Source: Marinobacter salarius
Lineage (GTDB): Bacteria; Pseudomonadota; Gammaproteobacteria; Pseudomonadales; Oleiphilaceae
Assembly (NCBI GenBank): GCA_000831005.1
Contig: CP007152.1
Location: 806,001 to 870,000, forward strand
Reading direction: 5' to 3'
Length of the DNA stretch: 64,000 bases
Shown piece after piece: positions 21,811 to 30,192 of this stretch (positions are counted from its first letter, which is position 1; each line of letters begins with the position of its first letter). The translations under genes were made by a program, and so were the position numbers. The notes under the pieces were generated by a model, which was not told where the DNA came from, did not search any database, and saw only the letters and a program-made list of their open reading frames with translations.

Positions 21811-21875
21811 TTAATCGTTCTCCTGAGATTGCAGTGGGCGAATCGTGTTCGAAAGAGTCGGTTTTACCGCAGCTA

Positions 21876-22811
21876 TCACTTCGAAGTGACAGCGGCTGGT
21901 ATTAACGAAAAGGGACCAAATGCTGGACCATTGCCGGCCACGGTGGTGCGACGAAATGCGCGTCGATATTTGGCCATGTCATAGTGCGTGGCGCGATGGA
22001 GGAGGACGCGGTTGTCCCACATGACAAGATCGTTTTCGCACCAGCGATGGCTGTACATGAATTCGGGCTTGGACGCGTACTCGTCCAGCCACTTATGCAG
22101 TGCCTGGCCCTCCTCCAGGCTCATCCCGCTAATCTCATTCCCGGCATTCACCGTGAAAAACAGCGAGCGTTGGTTATCCCGGTCGGGGTGAACACGAACC
22201 AGAGGGTGGGACACCGGCGGCACGGCGTCGCGCTCGAATGGCGTGATCGGCGGCAGGGCGGGATACAATCGACGGCCAAACTCGTAATAGTGAACCATGT
22301 GCAGCGGCTCAAACCGGCGTTTGTCGGCATCAGACAGAGCGTCGTAGGCGGCCAGCATGTTTGAGAATTCAGTCTCGCCGCCGCGGGCTTCGTCCGGCAG
22401 AATTTCAGTGCTGTACATCACCGACGCGAAGGAAGGGACGTATCGGTAGGAGCTATCGGTATGCCAGCGCGCATTAACCTTTTGAAACAGCACCCTGGGA
22501 TCGTCTTCCGAGAGATGCTCGCCCTCTCGCGAGGTATTGGCGACGTTGTAAAATGTGTTCGCGGTAGTAGTCTTGTCCTCTTCCGGAAAAACCTCCAACT
22601 CGCCCCAGCGTAGAGTAAAGTCCAGATGCGCCTTTTCATCCATCACCTGGTCGCGAAAGCAGATCACATGGTATTTTTGAAAGGCCTCCTGGATCGCCGC
22701 GAAGGTCGCGTCCGAGATCGGCTTTGCGAGATCGAGGCCAAGGATTTCAGCACCGAATGACTCGGTCAGTGGATTGATTCTGAATTGCTGAGCGTTCTGC
22801 GCGTGTGTCAT
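21876..22811 (-). CDS. TauD/TfdA-family Fe(II)/2-oxoglutarate dioxygenase (first copy)
   Basis: Non-haem iron dioxygenase of about 311 residues. The facial triad is present: HTD in NARWHTDSSYRYVPS and a distal His in NRVLLHRATHYD. The 2-oxoglutarate-binding Arg is in RRAFRRTTVAG. Family members hydroxylate next to a heteroatom, releasing sulfite, phenol or similar groups. AAGGAG sits 7 nt before ATG 22811, preferred over GTG 22814. It heads a three-gene unit with the SDR and cupin, 80 nt downstream of a 28 bp palindrome. It differs from the second copy at 27476, so the two are likely separate enzymes. Confidence 0.9.
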   Translation of the reverse strand: MTHAQNAQQFRINPLTESFGAEILGLDLAKPISDATFAAIQEAFQKYHVICFRDQVMDEKAHLDFTLRWGELEVFPEEDKTTTANTFYNVANTSREGEHLSEDDPRVLFQKVNARWHTDSSYRYVPSFASVMYSTEILPDEARGGETEFSNMLAAYDALSDADKRRFEPLHMVHYYEFGRRLYPALPPITPFERDAVPPVSHPLVRVHPDRDNQRSLFFTVNAGNEISGMSLEEGQALHKWLDEYASKPEFMYSHRWCENDLVMWDNRVLLHRATHYDMAKYRRAFRRTTVAGNGPAFGPFSLIPAAVTSK

Positions 22812-22890
22812 CACGACTCTCCTTCTCTAGAGGGAGATCTAACCGGTCAGACCTGCGTGTTGAGGTCCAGAGATCAGATCAATTATTTAT

Positions 22891-22918
22891 CATAATGTGG
22901 ATCATTATCCACATTATG
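22891..22918. promoter_or_regulatory. Palindromic operator O1 (probable IclR-family site)
   Basis: CATAATGTGGAT and its exact reverse complement flank a 4 nt centre. On the minus strand TATGAT and an A/T-rich stretch overlap and follow it, so binding would cover the promoter of the dioxygenase-SDR-cupin unit. It matches O2 (26170) and O3 (28464) in the pattern CATANTGTGG-N8-CCACANTATG. Confidence 0.75.
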
Positions 22919-23093
22919 GCTAAACGGTATCGTTAGCCTTCAAGCCTGTCAAGCGGGCTTTTACGGTTTAATTCAGCATTTCTTCGAGTCTGGGTAGGAC
23001 TTACTCTGCTGAATGTGGTGCGCCACCCTGAGCACTTCGCGGGGCGCAATTAGCTCAGCCCCGTCAGTTCATCGGGACTCTTTTTCCAACTCT

Positions 23094-24416
23094 CTACCAA
23101 CTCGGACCGCTCATCTGTTCCGGCAGCCATAGCACCAGCCCTGGGAATAGAATGACAAGGACCAGAGTGACCAATTGCATTCCGATGAAAGGAAGCACGC
23201 CCCGGTACATGTGTCTGAGCGTGATCTCCGGTGGGGTAATCGCACGGAGGTAAAAGATTGATGGAGCCATGGGCGGGGTCAGATAGCTGGTCTGGAGCAC
23301 AACCAGGAAGGTTACCGCGAACCACACCGGATCCACGCCATACCCGGTAACGATAGGCATGGCGAGGGGGATCAGGATTAGCACCACCGAGATCAGGTCC
23401 AAAACGAAACCGGCGAGAAACGCCAGAACCAGGATAGCAGTCACGGCCCCGGCACCTGAGAGGCCCAGAGTCGACAGCAGCGATTGAACGCTATCCATGC
23501 CGCCGGAAGCAAAGAATACCCCAGCGAACATGTTGCCACCGAGCACGATTAGCAGAATCATCGCAGTGATCGAGGCCGTGCGTCGCAGGGCATTCCAGAG
23601 GATTCCCCAGGTGAATGTGCGGTAGGCCAGAGAAAGAATCAGCGTTCCTGCCGCGCCACACGCAGCCGCCTCCGTCGGCGTTGCTATGCCTAGCAGGATC
23701 GTACCCAGCACGGTGAATATCAACGCCATGGTGGGAACCAGCGCGAAAACCGTCATCCGAATTTTCTGCGAAATTGAAAGTACGGGGGTTTCTTCCTCGC
23801 GAGGTGCGAACGCGGGCTTTAGCATCGCGATGCCGACCACGTAGGCGATGAACAGCGCGGCCATGACCAGTCCGGGAAAAAGTAACCCTGCGAAGAGGTC
23901 ACCAACCGAGACGTTGGCTACCGGAGCCAGGACGATCACGGTGATTGACGGAGGAATCACTGTTCCCAGCGAACCGCTGGCACAGATCGTCCCGGAAATC
24001 AGGCTCTTGTCATAAGCATGCTTAAGCATGATCGGTACCGCGAGCATACCGATTACGGTTTCTGTGGCCCCCACCACACCACTCGCGGCTGCGAAAATAG
24101 TGCCCAACAGCACGGCGCTGACCCCCAGACTGCCCGGTACGCGTCGAGTCCACACATGTACCGCATCGAAAAGCCGTTCAGCAATACCAGAACGTTCGAG
24201 CATGGCACCGATGAAGATAAACAGCGGCACTGCGGCGAGCACCGAGTTAGTGGCCACATCGTCCATTTTGGAAAGTAACTGAAAGATGACACCGTCGCCG
24301 AACTGAAGATAGCCTGCCACCAGCGCCACAGAAATCATTGAGAAGGCGATGGGAAACCCCGCCAGAATCAATATCAACAGTGCGGGAAACATCAGGAATG
24401 CGACGTAGCTGGTCAT
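23094..24416 (-). CDS. TRAP transporter large permease, DctM type
   Basis: Ion-coupled import channel of a tripartite (TRAP) transporter. About 440 residues with roughly 12 membrane helices; typical elements are ALLILILAGFPIAFSM at the start, VPLFIFIGAMLERSGIAERL, the GATETVIGMLAVP loop and LLGIATPTEAAACGA. I chose ATG 24416, which overlaps the dctQ stop (ATGA), rather than a GTG 15 nt earlier. The operon order is dctP-dctQ-dctM. The 280 nt between this gene and the next transcription unit hold operator O1 and otherwise nothing I recognise. Confidence 0.93.
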   Translation of the reverse strand: MTSYVAFLMFPALLILILAGFPIAFSMISVALVAGYLQFGDGVIFQLLSKMDDVATNSVLAAVPLFIFIGAMLERSGIAERLFDAVHVWTRRVPGSLGVSAVLLGTIFAAASGVVGATETVIGMLAVPIMLKHAYDKSLISGTICASGSLGTVIPPSITVIVLAPVANVSVGDLFAGLLFPGLVMAALFIAYVVGIAMLKPAFAPREEETPVLSISQKIRMTVFALVPTMALIFTVLGTILLGIATPTEAAACGAAGTLILSLAYRTFTWGILWNALRRTASITAMILLIVLGGNMFAGVFFASGGMDSVQSLLSTLGLSGAGAVTAILVLAFLAGFVLDLISVVLILIPLAMPIVTGYGVDPVWFAVTFLVVLQTSYLTPPMAPSIFYLRAITPPEITLRHMYRGVLPFIGMQLVTLVLVILFPGLVLWLPEQMSGPSW

Positions 24417-24967
24417 GCGTTCCCCTCCCATGCCTTACCGCTAATCAGCGTTGCGGTAGCCTTGATGAGCTCGGCTATCACCTGGACCCCGAGCATAAAA
24501 AATCCCAAGAACCAGGTGGTGTAAACTGGCCAGACAACGGGACTCCAGGCCGACTTACCCGTGACCTCCCCGTTTTGGTAGGCATTGATAACGCTGGCGA
24601 ATAGCTCGATGGTCATCCACCAGACCGCGAATCCGAACGCGCAGTAGCCGATAACGTCGACCACGGCCTTACTCCGCGCCGAGAGCCTTGCATAAATGAG
24701 GTCGACACTGACGTGTTGCTTAATCTTCAACGCATACCCCATTGCCAGCGCAAAAATCGATCCCATCAACATGTAGCTGACTTCATAGACCCAGTAAGTT
24801 GGGCTGCCTAGGACATAACGGCTGAAGACTTCGTACACCAACGACGCAATCAATGGGATGGTTAGCAAGGCCGCGATCACGCCAGCGATATCGGACATCC
24901 GCTCCGCCATTTTCAATATAAACATGTTTATATTCCAGACTGTTAGTTCTTCGCCGGCGTTTGCCAT
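24413..24967 (-). CDS. TRAP transporter small permease, DctQ type
   Basis: A 184-residue four-helix membrane subunit that links the binding protein to the large permease. Helices are visible near residues 28-48 (GVIAALLTIPLIASLVYEVF), 60-80, 105-125 and 148-170. The motif FSRYVLGSPTYWVYEVSYML is characteristic of DctQ. The stop overlaps the dctM start by 4 nt. Confidence 0.9.
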   Translation of the reverse strand: MANAGEELTVWNINMFILKMAERMSDIAGVIAALLTIPLIASLVYEVFSRYVLGSPTYWVYEVSYMLMGSIFALAMGYALKIKQHVSVDLIYARLSARSKAVVDVIGYCAFGFAVWWMTIELFASVINAYQNGEVTGKSAWSPVVWPVYTTWFLGFFMLGVQVIAELIKATATLISGKAWEGNA

Positions 24968-25027
24968 CCGCCAGCATTAAAAACCTGCCGCCCCCTCGAT
25001 TTGTTAGGGAGCGGCACAATTTTTCGA

Positions 25028-26095
25028 CTAATCCGCCAGACTTCCGATAGGCAAACGGTACTCGCTCCATGTCTTGAGCTTGTTCTTGAAATCTGTCTGG
25101 GATTCCAGAACTTCCTTGAACCAGGGATCTGCGGTCGCCTGTTCCTCTGCCCATTCCCGAGTCACTCGCGCCGCCTCATCGATGAAGGACTGCTCCAGTT
25201 CTACAATCTCGTTCGGCCCCTCCTGCAATTCGCGGAAAGCATCCAAGTCAGCCGCGGAACTATCCAGCCAGCTCTCAAACACGCTCAGTTTTCCGGCCAG
25301 CTTCAACATTTTCTGATCGTGTTCGGAGAGTTCGCTCCAGGCTTCTTTGTTCACCTGACATTCCAGCAAACCACCTGGGTTCTGAATGCCCGGAACAATC
25401 ACGTACTGGGCAATATCCTGAAGGCCAGTGGGGAGGTTGATTTCCGGTGTCCCTAACTCGGCAGCCTGGATTATGCCGCGCTCCAGCGCACTGTATACTT
25501 CTCCACCCGACATCACGACCGTAGAAGCACCCAGGCGAGACGCAATATCGGCCCAAGCACCGGCGGTGCGCAGTTTAAGGCCTTGGAAGTCTTCCAGCGT
25601 TTGGATTCTTTTGGTGGAGTGCAAAAAAATGTCGGTACCCAAAATCGCGCAAGGATAAGAGATCACGTCGAACTCTTCTTGACGCCATTGCTGCCAAAGT
25701 TCGAGGCCACCACCCTTGTACATCCACAGCATATAACCTTCGGGTGTCAGGCCTCCGGCGTAGCCGGCGAAGAGCACGCCGGTCTTGTCGATGCCCCAGT
25801 CATAGCCCATCCAGTTATTTCCTATCTCCGCAACACCTTTTTGGACCCCTTCTGTTACCTTCAAAGGGCTATAGAGAGTCCCTCCAGGATAAACCGTGAT
25901 GTCGACCCGTCCTTCGGTAAGATCAGCTACCCGTTTGGCATAGCCCTTGACGTCTCGTTCAAGCCAGGGGCCTCCACTCCAAGGCGTGGCCATTTTCCAA
26001 TTCACGTCAGCCGCGATGGCACTAGTAGGGGTAGCCACAAAGACTGCGACCAATGAAGTAATAACAAATGACATACTGAATTTAAGCATTCTCAT
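25028..26095 (-). CDS. TRAP transporter periplasmic substrate-binding protein, DctP family
   Basis: Periplasmic binding protein of 355 residues with a Sec signal peptide (residues 1-28, ending AIAA). It shows the fold start VNWKMATPWSGGPWLERDVKGYAKRV and the family segment LEDFQGLKLRTAGAWADIASRLGA, where the Arg in KLRT is the usual carboxylate-binding residue. It resembles members for 2-oxo or hydroxy acids and other organic anions; the substrate cannot be read off. An AAGGGAAGGAA stretch precedes the start. It is the first gene of the dctPQM unit, 75 nt downstream of operator O2. Confidence 0.93.
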   Translation of the reverse strand: MRMLKFSMSFVITSLVAVFVATPTSAIAADVNWKMATPWSGGPWLERDVKGYAKRVADLTEGRVDITVYPGGTLYSPLKVTEGVQKGVAEIGNNWMGYDWGIDKTGVLFAGYAGGLTPEGYMLWMYKGGGLELWQQWRQEEFDVISYPCAILGTDIFLHSTKRIQTLEDFQGLKLRTAGAWADIASRLGASTVVMSGGEVYSALERGIIQAAELGTPEINLPTGLQDIAQYVIVPGIQNPGGLLECQVNKEAWSELSEHDQKMLKLAGKLSVFESWLDSSAADLDAFRELQEGPNEIVELEQSFIDEAARVTREWAEEQATADPWFKEVLESQTDFKNKLKTWSEYRLPIGSLAD

Positions 26096-26169
26096 GTTCC
26101 TTCCCTTCTCTGCTAAATTTATCTTTGTTGTTTAAAAAGGTGGCGGTACAGGTATCTTAATTGAACATT

Positions 26170-26207
26170 TTATCCATATTGTGGATTTATATCCACAATA
26201 TGGATAA
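26170..26207. promoter_or_regulatory. Palindromic operator O2 upstream of dctPQM
   Basis: A perfect inverted repeat with 17 bp arms (TTATCCATATTGTGGAT and its reverse complement) around a 4 nt centre. It contains the same core as O1 and O3 and lies 75 nt upstream of the dctP start. It is the longest and most perfect of the three sites and so probably the strongest. Confidence 0.8.
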
Positions 26208-26274
26208 ATCTATCACTTGCTTTTCAGGGTGTCAATACGGCCCGAACCTCTAAGCCCCCTCCATAGGTATATGA

Positions 26275-27351
26275 TTAATGCATGCGTTCCAGGCGACGCA
26301 TAGCGTCGATAAGATCATCTTCAGTTAGAGGACGCTCGAAATTGCGTGTATGCGGCGCCGCATGAGTATGCTTTGCGATCGTGCGCAGCTCATCGGTGCC
26401 GGGCTGGCTCAGGCCCAGTTCAGCGAGACTGGCCGGCAATCCAACCGCTGCATAGAAGGCGAATTGGTCGCCCATGAAGGAGTGCGATCGATTTTCCAAA
26501 ACGAATTGAACCAGCAGAGCATAGGCTACCTGTCGGCCGTGCAACGCTTCCGCCGTGGCCGGCACGGCGCTCAGCCCGCGTGTCATGGCATGGGCGATGG
26601 AAAGACCGCTGCCTTCGAATCCCAGCCCGGCGAGTAAGATGCAAGCTTCGATGACTTTCTCAAAGGCCTCGTCTGGCTCGCCGCTGCCAGCAACGGCCAA
26701 GGCATTAACGGCATGCTCCCGTAGCACTTGCTCGCAGACATTGGCCAAGCTAACGGACGCAACGGTGGCGCGGCCACCAAACATGTTAAGACCGCCAGCG
26801 CCAACACACTGTGCCGCTTCGTACCGCTTGACCAAGGCATCGCCAATACCTGAAACGAGTAAGTGGCGCGGTGCACCTGCAAGGATTTGAGTGTCCACGA
26901 TCACCGCGTCGGGATTGCGTGGAATGCGCTCGGCCGACAGCAGCTTGTGATTATCGTCATAAAAAATGAAGACCCGGCTTGTAGGGCCATCGTTCGAGGC
27001 CGCGGTCGGTAGCGTTACCAACCGCGCCCCCAACTCACGACTGACCGCCTTCCCGGCATCCACGCCCTTTCCACCCCCCGCCGCGATAACCACATCCGCA
27101 CGGTGTTCAACCGCCAGCTTCGCGATGTTGCCCGGTGTGACCTCTCCAGCGAGCGCTGCGGAACTGAACGCCACGTCCACGGCTGCCAGTTGCTCGGCAA
27201 GCCGCGGCGCAACCATTCGCTCGACATGGGTATCGGCGATCAGCAGCGCTCGCGTGCCTAGGCTTGCGACAATGTCACCGATACGCCCGATGGCGCCGGG
27301 GCCCTGTACATACAGGCCGGGAGCCCCGAGTATTTTCATAGTTTCAGACAC
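26275..27351 (-). CDS. Iron-containing alcohol dehydrogenase, glycerol-dehydrogenase-like
   Basis: Group III metal-dependent dehydrogenase of 358 residues. The NAD-binding GGGKGVDAGKAV and the GldA-type LPTAASNDGPTS are present. Metal ligands fit an Asp in SGIGDALVKRYE and His residues in SIAHAMTRG and EALHGRQVAYAL. The GTG start at 27351 has GGAG 7 nt before it. True GldA oxidises glycerol to dihydroxyacetone. Here the setting with dioxygenases and a TRAP system suggests another small polyol or hydroxy compound. It follows the second dioxygenase gene on the same strand with a gap of about 120 nt. Confidence 0.85.
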   Translation of the reverse strand: MSETMKILGAPGLYVQGPGAIGRIGDIVASLGTRALLIADTHVERMVAPRLAEQLAAVDVAFSSAALAGEVTPGNIAKLAVEHRADVVIAAGGGKGVDAGKAVSRELGARLVTLPTAASNDGPTSRVFIFYDDNHKLLSAERIPRNPDAVIVDTQILAGAPRHLLVSGIGDALVKRYEAAQCVGAGGLNMFGGRATVASVSLANVCEQVLREHAVNALAVAGSGEPDEAFEKVIEACILLAGLGFEGSGLSIAHAMTRGLSAVPATAEALHGRQVAYALLVQFVLENRSHSFMGDQFAFYAAVGLPASLAELGLSQPGTDELRTIAKHTHAAPHTRNFERPLTEDDLIDAMRRLERMH

Positions 27352-27475
27352 AGCTCACTCCATTGGGGCTTGACGCCCGCCTCATCAATACCACGCCACG
27401 GGGCCACAACTGATCGAGCCCATTGGCGTAAAGTGTTGTCCCGCGCCATTCTGGCGCAGTAAAGTTGCCTCGCGT

Positions 27476-28381
27476 CTAACGCTGCGCCTCGGCTACCTCT
27501 ACCGAATTGGCGACGTCGGAAACCGTGGCCCGTTTCAGGTCGCGTCTCCAGCGCAGATCATCGAAGTCCTTGCCCCGGTGCATGGTGCAGCGGTTATCCC
27601 ACATCACCAGGTCGTGTTGGCGCCAACGGTGGGTATAGACAAACTGTCGCTGGGTGGCGTGCTCGGTCAGCTCATCCAGGAGGGACTGGCTCTCCGCATC
27701 GGATATCTCGACAATTCGTGTTATATGAGCCGCAAGATAGAGCGACCTGCGATGACTCTCAGGAATTGTGCGAACCAGGACATGCAAGGCCGGCGGTAAG
27801 GCTCGACGTTCCTCCTCGGGAAAATCGGTGTACCCGATCTTGGCCCTGGAGTGGAATATCGAATGCTCGGCAATGAGGCCCTCGATACGCCGTTTCATTG
27901 CCTCCGGTAACGCATCGTAAGCTGCGCGCTCATCGGCAAACTCGGTGTGCCCGCCAATAGGTGCGATCTCGCGGGCATACAATAGCGAGGCCCGCGCAGG
28001 CACGTGATGGAAGGAGCTATCGGTATGCCACAATTGATTACCTAGGTGGAACATTCGTGCGCGACTGCCGCTGGTCCACACTTCGTTTTTGGGACTGAGA
28101 TTGGACACATCTGCTAGTTCGGAGCTATGAGATTTCGTCGTCACGTCGCGATTGCGATATGACGCGATCGTTGGATTTTCACCCTCTAACGGTCCGAATT
28201 CCTTGGCAAAAGCGATATGCTGCTCAGGGGTCAGACTTTGCCCTGGAAAAACCAGTACAGCGTATCTCCAGAATGCCTCTTTGATTGCCTCGCTATCATC
28301 CGCAGAAAGAGGCTTTGACAGGTCGACGTCACCCACCTCGGCTGCAAAGTTTTGGGTAATTGGATAGATGCTTATAGCCAT
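27476..28381 (-). CDS. TfdA-like Fe(II)/2-oxoglutarate dioxygenase (second copy)
   Basis: About 301 residues. The iron triad is HTD in LWHTDSSFHHVPARASLLYA and a distal His in NRCTMHRGKDFDD; the 2-oxoglutarate Arg is in RRDLKRATV. The region GGHTEFADERAAYDALPE is shared with 2,4-D dioxygenase (TfdA) and its many undefined relatives. I chose ATG 28381, which has GGAG at a good distance; longer in-frame starts would run into operator O3. TfdA-type enzymes split aryl ethers or related bonds by hydroxylation, but the substrate here is not known. Confidence 0.9.
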   Translation of the reverse strand: MAISIYPITQNFAAEVGDVDLSKPLSADDSEAIKEAFWRYAVLVFPGQSLTPEQHIAFAKEFGPLEGENPTIASYRNRDVTTKSHSSELADVSNLSPKNEVWTSGSRARMFHLGNQLWHTDSSFHHVPARASLLYAREIAPIGGHTEFADERAAYDALPEAMKRRIEGLIAEHSIFHSRAKIGYTDFPEEERRALPPALHVLVRTIPESHRRSLYLAAHITRIVEISDAESQSLLDELTEHATQRQFVYTHRWRQHDLVMWDNRCTMHRGKDFDDLRWRRDLKRATVSDVANSVEVAEAQR

Positions 28382-28463
28382 CGGGTTCTCCATCGTATAA
28401 AAGAGTCTCAGGCCCGCGACAACATCACTCGATTCACGGAAACGCGAGTGGCCCGGATTAATC

Positions 28464-28491
28464 CACAATGTGGTCTTGTAGCCACTTTATG
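28464..28491. promoter_or_regulatory. Imperfect palindromic operator O3 between the second dioxygenase and iclR
   Basis: CACAATGTGG, 8 nt, CCACTTTATG: the same 10-8-10 arrangement as O1 and O2, with mismatches in the outer bases. It lies 83 nt before the dioxygenase start and about 215 nt before the divergent iclR gene, so it could serve both. Because it is less symmetrical, it may be a weaker, autoregulatory site. Confidence 0.6.
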
Positions 28492-28706
28492 GGCGTGCTA
28501 GTATAAAGCATTCTTCCGATTCCGAGTCAACACAGCAAGGTTGGAATTTGATGCACGTGCTGGCAAGCCAAGCAGAGAGTAGTTACCGAAGCTCTGGGGA
28601 CGGGGCAATTGCAGTAGCGTATCTATCCAATGATGTGCTGATTGGCGGGTGATGCTGCGTTCCAGTCAGTCCCGCCCAATCGCAGATGGCTAATTTAGGA
28701 GATGAA

Positions 28707-29483
28707 ATGTCAGAAGTTAGCAAGCAATCTAAGCCCCAAGTCCAGGGGACCGCGTCATTTTCCAAGTTCATGAACGTGTTGCAGGCGATCGCCGACTCGC
28801 CGAATATCGATATAACCGGATTAATGAATGTAGTGCCGTACCCGCGACCAACACTCTATCGCCTCCTTTCAGCGCTAATTAACGAAGAGCTGGTAATGGA
28901 AAACGGGGACCGCGGCACGTTCAAATTGGGTACGCGATTGATCAGCCTGGCCGCCCGCGCCCGGGATGAACACGATCTGCGAAGCATAGCGCATCGGCAC
29001 GTCGCTGCGCTTCGCGATACCACCGGCGAGACCGTGCACCTCGCGGTTCCCAGCGGATTGGAAATGGTCTACGTCGATAAACTTGAGAGCCCGCAGAATG
29101 TACGCATGATTTCGCGCATCGGTACGCGAGTGAATCTGCACTCGACCTCCGTTGGAAAGGCCTATCTTGCGGCCCTCGATTCCGCGGTACGGGAAAATAT
29201 TCTCGCGCAACTACAACTGACCCGGCGCACGGAACACACCATTACCAATCTCGATCAGCTCCGGGACGAACTCGCTCAGACCCAACAGCGAGGTTTTTCG
29301 CTCGACTGGGAAGAGAACGAACTGGACATTCGGTGCTTCGGAGCCGCGATTCTTGATTGCGGGGGCCAACCAATCGGGTGTGTCAGTGTCAGCGTGCCCA
29401 AGTATCGCTATGATTCCATCGATACCAAGCTCTTCCAAACCGCGATCCGCGCAACCGTCGATACCATCTCGAAAAGCCTGTAG
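28707..29483 (+). CDS. IclR-family transcriptional regulator
   Basis: About 258 residues. The N-terminal winged helix (SFSKFMNVLQAIADSPNIDITGLM..., YPRPTLYRLLSALINEELV) is followed by the IclR effector domain (GETVHLAVPSGLEMVYVDKLESPQNVRM, then STSVGKAYLAAL). TAGGAGATGAA precedes ATG 28707, preferred over an upstream start at 28686. It is the only regulator in the cluster and is divergent from the catabolic genes, so it is the natural owner of the three palindromes. The effector is probably the imported compound or an intermediate. Confidence 0.9.
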   Translation: MSEVSKQSKPQVQGTASFSKFMNVLQAIADSPNIDITGLMNVVPYPRPTLYRLLSALINEELVMENGDRGTFKLGTRLISLAARARDEHDLRSIAHRHVAALRDTTGETVHLAVPSGLEMVYVDKLESPQNVRMISRIGTRVNLHSTSVGKAYLAALDSAVRENILAQLQLTRRTEHTITNLDQLRDELAQTQQRGFSLDWEENELDIRCFGAAILDCGGQPIGCVSVSVPKYRYDSIDTKLFQTAIRATVDTISKSL

Positions 29484-30188
29484 TGGCGATACCGATCAGA
29501 TGCGATAAAACATATCCCGCGGCGAACGCCGGCGAGGTAACCTTATGCGGCTCCTTCTGGCACTGCTCCGCCAGCATGTAGTTGTGCACCGCTGGCGGTA
29601 AGCGCCGTTAAATCGACCCACTTACCTCAGGGGTATTGATCCACTTTTTTGAGGCGAGCAAATCCACGTTCAAGGACAACAGTGCTTCCAGTTTCTCGTA
29701 AACGAGCGACTGTTGTTTGCAGTAAGCTGCGCAGCATAAGCCATAAACGCGTCAGTCAGACAGCGCCTTCTGCCAGAACTGGTGCAGGTCGGGGTTGTCT
29801 GTCCATGGATTTCCTCCTGGGATGAAAAGGCAGGAATCAGTGTGGCGAACTCTGGTGGTTGGAAACAGGTGCGGAGTTAGTGGCACTTATAAGACTGGAA
29901 AAAGCGGCTGGTCTGAGCTGGTCCTCGGAAGACCCCATACTGTTTCTCTATGCCTGAGTGCTTCAATGGTAGAAGACATACCTTTCAAGAAAGATAGCCT
30001 AAATCCTGCGCTCTAGACAGATGAGCAATGGATGAGGGGCTCCCATGCACTGTTTAAAATCCGCATGCCGGAGATCGGTCTTGCAACCTTGCATATTCCG
30101 GGCGATCGTGACCGATCCCAGGTGTTTTTCCGGAGTTTCTGGTCACGATGCCGGAATCCCCGGTCACGTTCGCCAGAATACGCAAACC
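29484..30188. other. Gene-poor junction between the catabolic cluster and the tns operon
   Basis: About 700 nt without a supportable gene. Two CCACTT-containing motifs (near 29619 and 29641, the second followed by six T) and the repeat array near 30066-30184 suggest decayed insertion-sequence DNA. A short minus-strand reading frame over 29389-29589 has no recognisable domain. No TnsB-type repeat like those at 34707 is found here. Confidence 0.5.
30066..30184. mobile_element. Probable IS21-like terminal repeat array (IS remnant)
   Basis: Variants of one motif recur in both orientations: ATTCCGGGCGATCGTGACCG (30095-30114, plus), GGTCACGATGCCGGAAT (30141-30157, reverse) and CGGTCACGTTCGCCAGAAT (30161-30179, reverse), with weaker copies near 30067 and 30128. 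Clusters of repeats at an end, and a terminus starting with TG on the minus strand, are typical of IS21-family elements. No istA or istB reading frame is left. The array abuts the tnsC stop. The family assignment is an inference from repeat style. Confidence 0.45.
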
Positions 30189-30192
30189 TCAT
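30184..30192 (-). pseudogene. tnsD: Possible first codons of a decapitated tnsD
   Basis: On the minus strand the tnsC stop overlaps an ATG (ATGA, 30189-30192), the coupling expected for tnsC-tnsD. The frame reads Met-Arg-Phe, like the MR-x-F start of known TnsD proteins, and then runs straight into the IS-like repeats. A gene of over 450 codons would be expected here and is absent. The remnant is very short, so this is a suggestion only. Confidence 0.3.

Noticed and set aside
23050..23325. A small minus-strand reading frame overlapping dctM
   Set aside because: It lies in another frame of dctM and has no recognisable protein character.
29389..29589. A 66-codon minus-strand gene near the iclR end
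   Set aside because: It overlaps iclR, has no domain and no good ribosome-binding site; more likely decayed DNA.
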